From Pseudomonas paraeruginosa PA7 (lineage in GTDB: Bacteria; Pseudomonadota; Gammaproteobacteria; Pseudomonadales; Pseudomonadaceae), in assembly GCF_000017205.1 (NCBI RefSeq), contig NC_009656.1, positions 2,484,001-2,548,000 on the forward strand: a stretch of 64,000 bases of DNA. The letters are read 5' to 3'. How positions within the stretch are numbered: position 1 is the stretch's first letter; every line of letters starts with the position of its first letter. Of the stretch, positions 1-8,230 are shown one piece after another. The notes beneath the pieces were generated by a model. That model was not told the origin of the DNA, ran no database searches, and was given only the letters and a program-made list of their open reading frames with translations. The position numbers and the translations under genes are program-made.

Positions 1-327
1 TTTCGCTGTGCCGGAGGCTCTGCCGTCCGGGGCGGCGCACGGTTTCTACGCCGCCTGCGAGGCTGCGGCGGGGATATGCGTCGATGTCGCCGAGATCGCG
101 CATGCTCCGGTTTCCTCGTGGAGACCGGGAGTATATGCGAATTGCATAAAGGCGGGCGCCGTTTCGTCGCCCGGGTTCGCCGGGCCGCCATGCCTCCCTG
201 GCTGCGGGCAACGCTGTCGAGGCGGCGGAAAACGGCGACCGGGACGATACTTGGAGACGGTGGGCGATGCGGAACCAAGCTTCGCCCCGCATGACTAATA
301 GCCGGGTTTCACGCAGAGGTCATTCCC
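1..327. other. Non-coding leader region, no supported gene
   Basis: I see no convincing gene here; the short open frames lack ribosome sites and family features. The stretch probably carries the promoter of the gene starting at 328. One possible operator is the interrupted palindrome TATGC-N5-GCATA at 134-148. In PAO1 the XRE-type regulator bswR lies just beyond this edge, so an operator here would not be surprising, but that is inference. Confidence 0.4.
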
Positions 328-726
328 ATGAGAACAACAACAGGTATCCGCCGTGTCGCCGCCGTCCTGGCTGCGCTTCATCTATTCTCCTTCGCCCAGT
401 TGCCGGTGGCCCAGGCGGCCATGATCGGCACCGCCGAAGTCATGCAGCAGCAACAGCACAATCTCGATCGCCAGCAATTGCTGAAGATGCTCGACGACCA
501 GGGCGTGCAGAAGAAGCTGGAGTCCATGGGCGTGCCGCGCGACCAGGTGGCGACTCGCATCAACAGCCTGACCAACGCCGAGCTGGCGCAGTTCAACCGG
601 CAACTGGACCAGGCCCCCGCGGGCGGCATCATCGGCATCATCGTGCTGTTCCTGGTGATCTTCATCATCACCGACATGCTTTGTGCCACGGATATCTTCA
701 GCTTCATCAAATGCATCAACCGTTGA
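328..726 (+). CDS. PA2779-family small membrane protein
   Basis: This is a 132-residue protein of unknown function, matching the PA2779 family as I recall it. Residues 1-30 form a signal peptide ending near AQA. A charged helical stretch rich in Gln and Lys follows (about 35-95), then one strongly hydrophobic segment (about 98-117) and a short Cys-containing tail. An AGAGG ribosome site lies upstream of the ATG. The stop codon overlaps the start of the lipoprotein peptidase gene by 16 bases, so the two are probably translated together and may act together at the inner membrane or periplasm. Confidence 0.8.
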   Translation: MRTTTGIRRVAAVLAALHLFSFAQLPVAQAAMIGTAEVMQQQQHNLDRQQLLKMLDDQGVQKKLESMGVPRDQVATRINSLTNAELAQFNRQLDQAPAGGIIGIIVLFLVIFIITDMLCATDIFSFIKCINR

Positions 727-1691
727 AGCGGCTGGCAGCGGCACTGCTGGTCGCCACCTGGCTCGGCGGCTGCGCGCAGCCGCCGAGGCTGCCGCCGCAA
801 AGCGCGGCGCTGCCCGTACGGATGGAACTGGGTGAAGTGCCGTTCTTCCCCCAGGAGGCCTACCAGTGCGGTCCCGCGGCGCTGGCGACGATGCTCGGCC
901 AGCGCGGCCTGGGGTTGACCCCGGGACAGTTGAAGGACGAGGTGTTCATTCCCGGTCGCGAAGGCAGCCTGCAACTGGAAATGGTCGCCGCGGCGCGCCG
1001 CCACGGCATGCTCGCCTATCCGCTGCAAGGCGGGCTGGAGAGCGTGCTGGCGGAGGTCGCGGCGGGCAATCCGGTGCTGGTGCTGCAGAACCAGGCCTTC
1101 TCCTGGTGGCCACGCTGGCATTTCGCGGTGGTGGTCGGGTTCGATCGCGAACGTCGCGAGCTGGTCCTGCGCTCCGGCATCACCCGGCGCTGGGTCACCG
1201 ATTTCACCAGCTTCGAATCGACCTGGAAACGCGCGGGACATTGGGCGCTGCTGACCCTCCCGGGCGACCGCCTGCCGGCCACGGCCTCCGCGGTGCCCTG
1301 GCTGAAGGCGGCCAGCGACAGCGAGGAAACCGGCCATCCGGCGGTCGCCCGGCGCGCCTACGAAGAAGCCGTGCGACGCTGGCCGGACAACCCCTTCGCC
1401 TGGTTCGCCCTGGGCAACAATCGCTATGGCGCCGGCGATTCCGCCGGTGCCGAACAGGCCCTGCGCGCGAGCATCGAGCGGCAGCCGGCGTTCGCCGCGG
1501 GTTGGTTCAACCTGTCCCAGCTGCTGGCCGAGCGTGGCTGCGCAGCGCCGGCGCGGGAAGCGCAAGCCTGCGCGCGGAGCCTGCGCCCGGAGGACACGCG
1601 CTTCGCCGCGCCGCTACCCCGGGCGATCGCCGCGGGCAGCGACTGCGCGGCCGTGCCGGCCTGTCCGGCCACCGTCGGTTCCGCACGCTAG
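711..1691 (+). CDS. Lipoprotein with C39-like cysteine peptidase and TPR repeats
   Basis: This 326-residue protein starts inside the previous gene. A lipobox (LGGC near residue 21) predicts a lipoprotein. The next domain resembles C39-family papain-like peptidases: the putative catalytic Cys sits in QCGPAALATML (about residue 47) and the His in WHFAVVVGFD (about 140). The C-terminal third contains TPR-like repeats, for example around NPFAWFALGNNRY. C39 domains often cleave double-glycine leaders, and here the partner could be the preceding small protein, but no substrate is evident. It matches the PA2778-type family of cysteine peptidases. The stop is followed by a hairpin at 1733-1769. Confidence 0.85.
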   Translation: MHQPLKRLAAALLVATWLGGCAQPPRLPPQSAALPVRMELGEVPFFPQEAYQCGPAALATMLGQRGLGLTPGQLKDEVFIPGREGSLQLEMVAAARRHGMLAYPLQGGLESVLAEVAAGNPVLVLQNQAFSWWPRWHFAVVVGFDRERRELVLRSGITRRWVTDFTSFESTWKRAGHWALLTLPGDRLPATASAVPWLKAASDSEETGHPAVARRAYEEAVRRWPDNPFAWFALGNNRYGAGDSAGAEQALRASIERQPAFAAGWFNLSQLLAERGCAAPAREAQACARSLRPEDTRFAAPLPRAIAAGSDCAAVPACPATVGSAR

Positions 1692-1732
1692 GGCGGGACC
1701 GCGACGCGCCGGAACCCTGTTCCAGCGGAACG

Positions 1733-1769
1733 GCTCTATACCTGAGTGGATTCCTCTCAGGTATAGAGC
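1733..1769 (+). promoter_or_regulatory. Perfect 14-bp inverted repeat abutting a start codon
   Basis: GCTCTATACCTGAG at 1733-1746 is exactly complementary to 1756-1769, with a 9-base spacer. The right arm ends directly before the ATG at 1770. The only Shine-Dalgarno-like bases (AGG, 1759-1761) lie within the right arm, so in RNA this hairpin would hide the ribosome site. There is no T-run after it, so it is a poor intrinsic terminator. It could instead be a dyad operator in DNA. Confidence 0.7.
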
Positions 1770-2723
1770 ATGGCCAACGACAAGCAGACTCCCACCGCCG
1801 GTTCCCGGCAAACCGCCAAAGGCGTCGCAGGCAAGGGCCGCGGGCGTGCCGCTGGGCGGGCGCGCAAGCCCGGGGCGCCGGGCGACGAGCGGGAGAACAA
1901 GCCGGAGGATGGCCACTCGGCCACCGCGCTGACCGCCAACGAACAGCGCGAGATCGATGACAAGCAGCCACCGCGCGCCGCCGTCCTGCACGAAGTGATC
2001 CGGGTCCAGGGCGAGCACGAATTGCAGCGCACGGTGGCGGCGCTCTGGTGGTCGGCGGTGGCGGCGGGGTTGACCATCGGCTTGTCGCTGATGGGCATGG
2101 GCCTGTTCCGCGCGGCCTTGCCGGCGCACGACTGGGCGATCGTGGTCAGCAGTCTCGGTTATCCGATGGGTTTCCTGGGGGTGATCCTGGCGCGCCAGCA
2201 ATTGTTCACCGAGAACACCCTCACCGCCGTGCTGCCGCTGATGACCGAGCCGACCCGGGAGAAGGCCTGGCAACTGCTGCGCCTGTGGGGCGTGGTGCTG
2301 TTCGGCAACATGCTCGGCGCGCTGCTGTTCGCCTGGGCGGTGCTGCACCTGCCGATCTTCAACGAAGCGGCGGACGCGGCATTCCTCGAGATCGGCCGCG
2401 AGGTGATGCACAACGATCCCGGGCAGATGTTCGCCAAGGGCATCGTTTCCGGCTGGATGATCGCCACCATGGTCTGGCTGATCCCGGCGGCGGAAGGGGC
2501 GAAGGTCTGGATCATCGCGATGGTCACCTACCTGATGGCGCTGGGCAGCTTCACCCACATCGTGGTCGGCTCGGCGGAGGTCGGCTACCTGGTGTTCGCC
2601 GGGGAGATCGGCTGGTCCGATTTCCTGCTGACGTTCGCCCTGCCGACCCTGGGCGGCAACATCGTCGGCGGCAGCCTGATCTTCGCCCTGATCAGCCATG
2701 CGCAGATCCGCAGCGAAGGTTGA
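1770..2723 (+). CDS. Formate/nitrite transporter (FNT) family membrane protein
   Basis: This 317-residue protein has an unusual N-terminal tail of about 75 residues, rich in Lys, Arg, Gly and Pro and probably cytoplasmic. Six hydrophobic segments follow (from about residue 90 to the end) in the FNT pattern: a Gly/Met-rich first helix, the GNMLGALLFAW segment, and the closing GGNIVGGSLIFALI segment. It resembles the YfdC branch of FNT, whose substrate is unknown, more than FocA or NirC. The start codon directly follows a perfect inverted repeat that may control its translation. The gene converges on pauB3 across a shared terminator. Confidence 0.85.
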   Translation: MANDKQTPTAGSRQTAKGVAGKGRGRAAGRARKPGAPGDERENKPEDGHSATALTANEQREIDDKQPPRAAVLHEVIRVQGEHELQRTVAALWWSAVAAGLTIGLSLMGMGLFRAALPAHDWAIVVSSLGYPMGFLGVILARQQLFTENTLTAVLPLMTEPTREKAWQLLRLWGVVLFGNMLGALLFAWAVLHLPIFNEAADAAFLEIGREVMHNDPGQMFAKGIVSGWMIATMVWLIPAAEGAKVWIIAMVTYLMALGSFTHIVVGSAEVGYLVFAGEIGWSDFLLTFALPTLGGNIVGGSLIFALISHAQIRSEG

Positions 2724-2738
2724 GGCACAGGTAGGGAA

Positions 2739-2760
2739 AACGGCACCCGAAAGTGCCGTT
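2739..2760. terminator. Bidirectional terminator hairpin
   Basis: AACGGCAC pairs with GTGCCGTT around a six-base loop (2747-2752), between two converging genes. An A-run precedes the stem, giving a U-run on the minus-strand transcript, so it suits the pauB3 side best. Confidence 0.7.
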
Positions 2761-2774
2761 CCTGTCGTTCCGGG

Positions 2775-4058
2775 CTACACCCCGAGCTTGTCGCGCAGGC
2801 TGTAGTACCAGGCGCCGAGGGCGGTGAACGGCACACGCAGCAGCTTGCCGCCGGGGAAGGGATAGTGCGGCAGGCCGGCGAAGGCGTCGAAGCGCTCGGC
2901 CTGGCCGCGCAGGGCCTCGGCCAGCACCTTGCCGGCGACGTGGGTGTAGGTCACGCCGTGGCCGCTGCAGCCCTGGGAATAGTAGATGTTGTCGCCGATG
3001 CGGCCGACCTGGGGCAGGCGCGAGAGGGTCAGCAGGAAGTTGCCGGTCCAGGCGAAGTCGATCTTCACGTCCTTCAACTGCGGGAAGGTCTTGAGCATCT
3101 TCGGCCGGATGATCGCCTCGATATCCGCCGGATCGCGCGCGCCGTAGATCACGCCGCCACCATAGATCAGGCGCTTGTCGCCGGAGAGGCGATAGTAGTC
3201 GAGCAGGTAATTGCAGTCCTCGACGCAGTAGTCCTGCGGCAGCAGGCTATGGGCCAGTTCTTCGCTCAGCGGCTCGGTGGTGATCACCTGGGTGCCACAG
3301 GGCATCGACTTGGCCGCCAGTTCCGGGACCAGGCCGTTGAGATAGGCGTTGCCGGCGACCACGATGAACTTCGCCTTCACCTTGCCCTGCGGGGTATGCA
3401 CCACCGGGTTGGCGCCGCGCTCGATGCGGATCGCCGGGCTCTGCTCGTAGATCGTCCCACCAAGCGACTCCACCGCCGCCGCTTCGCCGAGGGCAAGGTT
3501 GAGCGGATGGATATGGCCGCCGCTCATGTCGAGCATGCCGCCTATATAGTTGTCGGTCGCCACCACCTCGCGGATGCGCCTGGCGTCCATGATCTCCAAC
3601 TGGTTGTGGCCGTAGCGTTCCCACAACTGTTTCTGCGCGCGCAGGTGATCCATCTGCTTCTCGGTGAAGGCGGCGAACACCCCGCCGTCCTTCAGGTCGC
3701 ACTGGATGCCGTAGCGCGCCACGCGCTCGCGGATGATGCGTCCGCCTTCGAAGGCCATCTCGCCGAGCAACTGGGCTTCGCGCTTGCCGACGGTGCGTTC
3801 GATCACGTCGATATCGCGGCTATAGCTGTTGACGATCTGCCCGCCATTGCGCCCGGAAGCGCCGAAGCCGACCTTGGCGGCTTCCAGCACGCTGACCTTG
3901 AAGCCGTTCTCGAGCAGGAACAGCGCGGTGGAGAGACCGGTATAGCCGGCGCCGATCACGCAGACGTCGGTTTCGACCTCGCCCTGGAGTTCCGGGCGGG
4001 GCGGCGCGGGGTTGGCCGACGCGGCGTAATAGGAAGAGGGGTAGGGGGTGTGCGGCAT
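2775..4058 (-). CDS. pauB3: FAD-dependent amine oxidoreductase, PauB3 (gamma-glutamylpolyamine oxidase type)
   Basis: This 427-residue enzyme has a DAO-type FAD-binding fold. The dinucleotide motif CVIGAGYTGLSTA is near residue 33, followed by the flavin-site segment FGASGRNGGQI near residue 64. A second FAD-contact region, GCSGHGVTYT, lies near the C terminus. In P. aeruginosa the PauB paralogues oxidise gamma-glutamyl-putrescine and related polyamines in polyamine breakdown; PA2776 is pauB3 as I recall. The substrate choice of this paralogue cannot be read from sequence. It is transcribed alone, away from the tRNA-Val gene. Confidence 0.88.
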   Translation of the reverse strand: MPHTPYPSSYYAASANPAPPRPELQGEVETDVCVIGAGYTGLSTALFLLENGFKVSVLEAAKVGFGASGRNGGQIVNSYSRDIDVIERTVGKREAQLLGEMAFEGGRIIRERVARYGIQCDLKDGGVFAAFTEKQMDHLRAQKQLWERYGHNQLEIMDARRIREVVATDNYIGGMLDMSGGHIHPLNLALGEAAAVESLGGTIYEQSPAIRIERGANPVVHTPQGKVKAKFIVVAGNAYLNGLVPELAAKSMPCGTQVITTEPLSEELAHSLLPQDYCVEDCNYLLDYYRLSGDKRLIYGGGVIYGARDPADIEAIIRPKMLKTFPQLKDVKIDFAWTGNFLLTLSRLPQVGRIGDNIYYSQGCSGHGVTYTHVAGKVLAEALRGQAERFDAFAGLPHYPFPGGKLLRVPFTALGAWYYSLRDKLGV

Positions 4059-4200
4059 CTTGCACCTCTGTTTTTTATTTTTTACGGATGCCCGGATGCT
4101 ACCCGAGTCGAAATCGGCCGGCTAGCCTCCGTGCAAAATTTCCAACGCACCCCCTGAAAATAAAAATTCCACTTTTTCAGAGAGTTAGCGAAAAAAAAGC

Positions 4201-4228
4201 TTGACGGTGTTTTTGGGGTCTGTAGAAT
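4201..4228 (+). promoter_or_regulatory. Sigma-70 promoter of tRNA-Val
   Basis: TTGACG at 4201-4206 and TAGAAT at 4223-4228 are spaced by 16 bases. A GC-rich discriminator (GCGCGCC) follows, as is typical of growth-rate-controlled stable RNA promoters. The mature tRNA begins 13 bases after the -10 box. Confidence 0.75.
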
Positions 4229-4241
4229 GCGCGCCATCAGC

Positions 4242-4318
4242 AGGCACGTAGCTCAGTTGGTTAGAGCACCACCTTGACATGGTGGGGGTCGTTGGTTCGA
4301 ATCCAATCGTGCCTACCA
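4242..4318 (+). tRNA. tRNA-Val (anticodon GAC)
   Basis: This is a 77-base gene with CCA encoded. The acceptor stem AGGCACG pairs with CGTGCCT. The anticodon stem CCACC/GGTGG encloses the loop TTGACAT with GAC at 4276-4278, and the T-loop TTCGAAT is intact. It sits between its own promoter and a terminator as a single-gene unit. No island is inserted at its 3' end. Confidence 0.97.
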
Positions 4319-4349
4319 AACAAATCCCGCGCTGCTGGCGGGGCGAAAA

Positions 4350-4376
4350 GGGCGATCCGAGAGGGTCGCCCTTTTT
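4350..4376 (+). terminator. Terminator of tRNA-Val
   Basis: A 9-bp stem (4350-4358 with 4363-4371, one wobble pair) is followed by five T residues. Confidence 0.85.
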
Positions 4377-4425
4377 CGTTGGCGCCTGGAAATACCGGGC
4401 TGCCACCGGCTCGGCGCCTGGCCGG

Positions 4426-5112
4426 CTACGCGGACCGCGTCCCATGGCTGAGCGCCAGTTCGCTGATCACGCAGACCGAGCCGTCCTCCGCCGGCGTCGA
4501 TTCGTCGTAGTCGAGCTGGTTGTAGACGCCGCCGTGAAAGTTGAAGGCATGGCCGAACCAGCTGCGCTCCAGTTGCAGCGGCCCGCTGGTGGCGCTGGCG
4601 CCATTGCAGGTGGCGCTGACAATGGCGCTACCGGCGGCGTCGACCTGGATGTCGACCTCGTAGTCGGCGGCCAGCGGCACGTTCGCCAGCAGGGTGCTGT
4701 TCGTCGGTGCCGGCTGATCGAAGGCACCGCGGAATCCGAAGGTGATCCTGCCCTTGTTCCAGAACACCTTGATGGGCGGGCTATCGTCGTCCTTCACATG
4801 CATCTGCGCCACCACTACCTTCTGCGCCGCGTTGACCTTGACCAGGCGCATCCGCTGGTGGTTGCGGTGCACGGCGGCGCTGTCCAGCGTCCAGTAGCCG
4901 GGCTCCTTCCACTCGCAGCGGGTGCGGCGGGTGCTCTTGCTGGAAGCGCCGCGGGTCGGCGCGGACAGACGCAGGGTTTCGTCGGGCTGCAGCGAGACGA
5001 CTTCCGGCAGGCGCGCCGCGGCCAGCGCGCCGTTGAGTTCCAGGGCCAGGGGGTTGGTCGCCGAGGTCGCCACCGGCGTGGTGATCGTCAGCTTGCTGAT
5101 ATCCACGGGCAT
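4426..5112 (-). CDS. tse4: PL7 alginate-lyase-fold protein, probable H1-T6SS effector Tse4
   Basis: This 228-residue protein has no signal peptide. It resembles polysaccharide lyase family 7 (alginate lyase 2, a beta jelly roll): the family strands appear as RCEWKE near residue 70, QMHVKDD near 107 and FHGGVYNQLDYD near 195. In PL7 enzymes these positions carry catalytic Arg, Gln-His and Tyr; here the His and Tyr are kept and the first motif is altered. Synteny places it at PA2774/PA2775, described as the type VI pore-forming effector Tse4 and its immunity protein Tsi4. I assign Tse4 to this soluble protein because Hcp-delivered effectors are soluble; I am not certain which locus tag is which. 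An AGAGGAA site supports the 5112 start. Confidence 0.65.
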   Translation of the reverse strand: MPVDISKLTITTPVATSATNPLALELNGALAAARLPEVVSLQPDETLRLSAPTRGASSKSTRRTRCEWKEPGYWTLDSAAVHRNHQRMRLVKVNAAQKVVVAQMHVKDDDSPPIKVFWNKGRITFGFRGAFDQPAPTNSTLLANVPLAADYEVDIQVDAAGSAIVSATCNGASATSGPLQLERSWFGHAFNFHGGVYNQLDYDESTPAEDGSVCVISELALSHGTRSA

Positions 5113-5228
5113 GCTCTGTTCCTCTCTTCGGGGCGGCCGGACGTCCGGCGCGCGGACGATCGTCGGACATTCCGAACCGGCGTGGATCGGTTCTTTCCAA
5201 ACAAGCCCATTCACTCGTTCGAGGTGTC

Positions 5229-5756
5229 GTGCTTGTGTCCAGATTGATCACGCCCGGGGCGCCGTTGTCGCAAGATTCCGATGTCCGGATCTTCTGCTCG
5301 CCGAAGGAGCGGCTGGATTTCTATCGTCGGGAAATCCATTACGAGACGAGCCAGCTGTCCAGCCGGACCAACGCCTACCTGACGGCGCAGTCGTTCCTGG
5401 TCATCGCCTACGCGTCCTCGATGGCCAATCTCAATCCGGCCTGGGGCGAGCTGTTCACGCTGGTGGTGCCAGCGCTGCTGGCGCTGCTCGGGATCGTCAA
5501 TTCGCTGCATGCCTGGCCGGGTATCCAGGCGTCGTCGGAGATCATCTGCCACTGGCAGTTCAAGCAGACCTGCCTGCTGCACAGCGATCCGGAAATCGGC
5601 CTGGCCTATGACGACTCGCCGCTGTTCAGCGAGCGCGAGGTCAACCGCGGAAGCTTCGAGAAGACCCTGCTGTTCTCGCGACGCGTGCCCTTTCTGTTCG
5701 CCGGCTTCTGGTGTGCCCTGGGGGTGTTCTCGCTGTGGCTGCAGCTGGCCGGCTAG
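5229..5756 (+). CDS. tsi4: Inner-membrane protein, probable immunity partner Tsi4
   Basis: This 175-residue protein is divergent from the PL7-like gene. A charged N-terminal region (about 1-45) precedes a long hydrophobic stretch (about 52-95, enough for two helices), then a cytoplasmic-looking middle and a final hydrophobic segment at the very C terminus (about 153-175). An integral membrane immunity protein fits a pore-forming type VI effector. The start is a GTG with GAGG four bases upstream; a GTG two codons later is possible. The role is inferred from synteny and topology only. Confidence 0.6.
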   Translation: MLVSRLITPGAPLSQDSDVRIFCSPKERLDFYRREIHYETSQLSSRTNAYLTAQSFLVIAYASSMANLNPAWGELFTLVVPALLALLGIVNSLHAWPGIQASSEIICHWQFKQTCLLHSDPEIGLAYDDSPLFSEREVNRGSFEKTLLFSRRVPFLFAGFWCALGVFSLWLQLAG

Positions 5757-5862
5757 CGGGGTGGGGTGGCTCCGGGCGGGCTTGACAGGAGCCCGGGGCT
5801 TTGCGGAACCTCGCCGGCTGCAGCGTGGTATCGGCGCGTCGACGGCCGCTTCCCGTTCGCCT

Positions 5863-6033
5863 TCAGGAGCCGCTTTTCTCGCACAGGTCGCTGCCCAGCA
5901 GGTTCGCGCCCAGGCCGCGCAGCAGGTAGGTTTCGACGTGGCTGCCATCCGCGCAGTCGACCCGGTAGCCGAGCGCCAGGCCGGCGGAAAGCAGGACGAA
6001 GAGGAACAGGCCGATATGCTGGAGTTTGCTCAT
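5863..6033 (-). CDS. Small exported or membrane-anchored protein
   Basis: This open frame encodes 56 residues with an N-terminal hydrophobic helix (about 7-22) and a short polar tail holding two Cys residues. Its ribosome site is weak. It is placed between the putative Tsi4 gene and the acetyltransferase, on the opposite strand to both. The signal-anchor character argues that it is real, but no family is recognised. Confidence 0.5.
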   Translation of the reverse strand: MSKLQHIGLFLFVLLSAGLALGYRVDCADGSHVETYLLRGLGANLLGSDLCEKSGS

Positions 6034-6115
6034 GGTGTTTTCTACGGAAGGAACGTGGTGCCGCGCAGCCGCTGCGTCGGGCGATTCTAGTGCAATGACG
6101 GAGAAGGGGGAATCA

Positions 6116-6601
6116 ATGGAAGGCATGCGGGAGAACCCTGTGCGCATCCGCCAGGCGCGCGCCGAAGACGCCCCGGCGCTGTCCAGGCTGGCCTTCGCCG
6201 CCAAATCGGTATGGGGTTACCGCCAGGCCCAGCTGGAGGCCTGGCGTGAGGAATTGCATGTTTCGCCGGAAGCTATCCAGGGCCGGCCGGTATACCTGCT
6301 GGAGGATGCCGAGGGGCTCGCCGGGATGTTCGCCCTGACCCCGGAGCCGGGCGCCGAGTGGGAGCTGGACAGCCTCTGGGTCGCGCCGCGCGCCATGCGC
6401 AAGGGCTACGGCCGGCGTCTGCTGGCGTCCGCCGCGGAGCATGCGCGTAGCGCCGGCGTGTCGAGCTTGCGGATCGATGCCGATCCCTATGCCGAAGCCT
6501 TCTACATCGCCCAGGGTGCCCAGCGCTATGCGACCCGCCCTGCGCCGATCGACGGCGAGCCCGGGCGGGTTCGGCCGCAGTTGCGCCTGGGCCTGGGCTG
6601 A
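6116..6601 (+). CDS. GNAT-family N-acetyltransferase
   Basis: This 161-residue protein has the GNAT fold. A beta-strand pair leads into LDSLWVAPRAMRKGYGRRLL (about 84-103), whose RKGYGRRLL is the acetyl-CoA-binding Q/RxxGxG/A signature. The C-terminal SLRIDADPYAEAFYIAQGA is the usual last strand-helix element. The acyl acceptor is unknown. The start at 6116 has the good site GAGAAGGGGG; an upstream in-frame ATG lacks one. Confidence 0.85.
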   Translation: MEGMRENPVRIRQARAEDAPALSRLAFAAKSVWGYRQAQLEAWREELHVSPEAIQGRPVYLLEDAEGLAGMFALTPEPGAEWELDSLWVAPRAMRKGYGRRLLASAAEHARSAGVSSLRIDADPYAEAFYIAQGAQRYATRPAPIDGEPGRVRPQLRLGLG

Positions 6602-6665
6602 GCCATTGACGAGGCGCGAAGCCGCCTCTATAAGACTGCGACTTCCAGCCAGGCGACGAGCGAAC

Positions 6666-6875
6666 ATGCGCGACGAAGACGATATCCACGAGCCCGAGCA
6701 CGATCACCTGCTGGACAACGATCATTTGGAGGATGAACGCGACGTCGATGCCGTCGGCGCGCTAGACGAGCCCGATGCGTGCGTCACTCGCCTCTGCGAG
6801 TATTGCGATGCGCTGCTGGTGCCGGCCGATGCCGATGGTTTCCATGTCTGCGCGGATTGCGCAGGGCTGGACTAG
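6666..6875 (+). CDS. Small acidic protein with zinc-ribbon cysteines
   Basis: This 69-residue protein is strongly acidic at the N terminus (many Asp, Glu and His up to residue 40). It ends with a CxxC...CxxC pair (CEYC near 44 and CADC near 63) that looks like a zinc ribbon. It lies 64 bases after the acetyltransferase stop and may share its transcript. No function is known to me. Confidence 0.65.
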   Translation: MRDEDDIHEPEHDHLLDNDHLEDERDVDAVGALDEPDACVTRLCEYCDALLVPADADGFHVCADCAGLD

Positions 6876-6882
6876 CCGCCGG

Positions 6883-7908
6883 TCAGGCGCTGACCACCCG
6901 GTTGCGTCCGCCACGCTTGGCCTCGTACAGCGCCGCATCGGCGCGGGCGAGCGACCGCTCCAGTTCCTCGGCGTGCCTGGCCAGGGTGCAGCCGGCGCTG
7001 ATGGTCATCGTTACAGGGGTGCCGGCGCAATCGATGGGCGTCGCTTCCATCAGTTCCCGGATGCGATTGGCGACGACGCTCAACTCGAGGTGGTCGCGGA
7101 CCCGTACCAGCGCCACGAACTCTTCGCCGCCGAAGCGCGCCAGGAGGTCCTCCGGGCGTAGCGCCGCGCGCAGTCGCGAGGCCGCCTCGCGAAGGACGGT
7201 GTCGCCGGCCTTGTGTCCGTAGGTGTCGTTGATGCGTTTGAAGTGGTCGATGTCGCTGTAGATGATGCCGGCGTTCTGCTCGTTGGCCTGCGCCAGTTCC
7301 AGTTCATGCCGATGCAATGCATCGAAGCCGGCCCGGTTCCACAGTTGGGTAAGGGGATCGAGCAGCGACCTGCGTTGCTCTCGGCCGATTTCCTGGCGCA
7401 GGAAACGAGTATGTTCGGTGAGGCTGCGAAGCTGCAGATAGCCTTCGGCCAGGATCGACAGGCGCTTGAACTGGCGACTTTCCCGCAGGTCCAGCAGGCG
7501 CGGAGCCGGATCGAGCAGGCAGAGCGTGCCGATGGCCTGGCCATTGCTGGCGTGCAGGGGTTCGCCTGCATAGAAGCGGATGAAGGGCGGTCCGCTGACC
7601 AATGGGTTGTCGTGGAAGCGCGGATCCTTGGAGGCGTCCGTCACCATCAGCGGCTCGCTGGCCAGGATGGCATGGGCGCAGAACGACAGGTCGCGAGGTG
7701 TCTGCTCGACATCCAGACCGGTGCGGGCCTTGAACCACTGGCGGTCGTGGTCGATCAGGCTGACCAACACGGTCTTCACCGCGAAGGTTTCCCGCGCCAG
7801 TTCCACCAGGGCATCCAGGTAATGTTCGGCGGGCGTATCGACCACCGCCATGTCGTCGAGAGCCTTCTGGCGCAAGGTTTCATCGGGGGGGATGGGGCAG
7901 GCGAGCAT
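6883..7908 (-). CDS. dcsbis: GAF-GGDEF diguanylate cyclase (Dcsbis)
   Basis: This 341-residue protein has an N-terminal GAF sensor domain (about 25-155) and a C-terminal GGDEF domain (about 180-340). The active-site loop is GGEEF, and an RxxD product-inhibition site (RPED) lies five residues before it, so cyclic-di-GMP synthesis with feedback control is expected. The position matches PA2771, named Dcsbis. There is no signal peptide or membrane segment, so it is cytoplasmic. A stem with an A-run on its plus-strand left side (8011-8042) lies upstream of the start. Confidence 0.9.
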   Translation of the reverse strand: MLACPIPPDETLRQKALDDMAVVDTPAEHYLDALVELARETFAVKTVLVSLIDHDRQWFKARTGLDVEQTPRDLSFCAHAILASEPLMVTDASKDPRFHDNPLVSGPPFIRFYAGEPLHASNGQAIGTLCLLDPAPRLLDLRESRQFKRLSILAEGYLQLRSLTEHTRFLRQEIGREQRRSLLDPLTQLWNRAGFDALHRHELELAQANEQNAGIIYSDIDHFKRINDTYGHKAGDTVLREAASRLRAALRPEDLLARFGGEEFVALVRVRDHLELSVVANRIRELMEATPIDCAGTPVTMTISAGCTLARHAEELERSLARADAALYEAKRGGRNRVVSA

Positions 7909-8010
7909 ATTGGATCCTGGGCGGCGGGGGAGACTTTCGGTATAGCCGCCAGAAAACGCAAAGGCCAGTCATGGAGGCCAAGGCAGGCGCGTGGCGGTCG
8001 GAAAGGGCGA

Positions 8011-8042
8011 AAAAAATCCCGGCCGCATGGAGCAGGCCGGGA
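8011..8042 (-). terminator. Minus-strand terminator-like hairpin upstream of dcsbis
   Basis: TCCCGGCC (8017-8024) pairs with GGCCGGGA (8035-8042) around a ten-base loop. The A-run at 8010-8016 becomes a U-run on the minus strand. No minus-strand gene lies to its right, so it may end a small RNA or act as a leader attenuator. Confidence 0.5.
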
Positions 8043-8230
8043 AAGGATCCAGGGATGTACAGCGCCCACAGCTTATGTCGGTGGCGGCTTCTGCGAAGCT
8101 GCGCGATCTGGTAGGCGCCGTTTTCGCGTCGATGTGTGACCGGCTTCGCCGACTATTCTGGCAAGTACGTCTGGCAAGTGCGGTCGCGAGCTAATAGCAT
8201 TTGCGGGTTTTATTCGATCTGGGTGAATGC

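Noticed and set aside
2865..4157. A 430-codon plus-strand frame opposite pauB3
   Set aside because: It is a shadow; the minus strand has the FAD motifs and a normal start.
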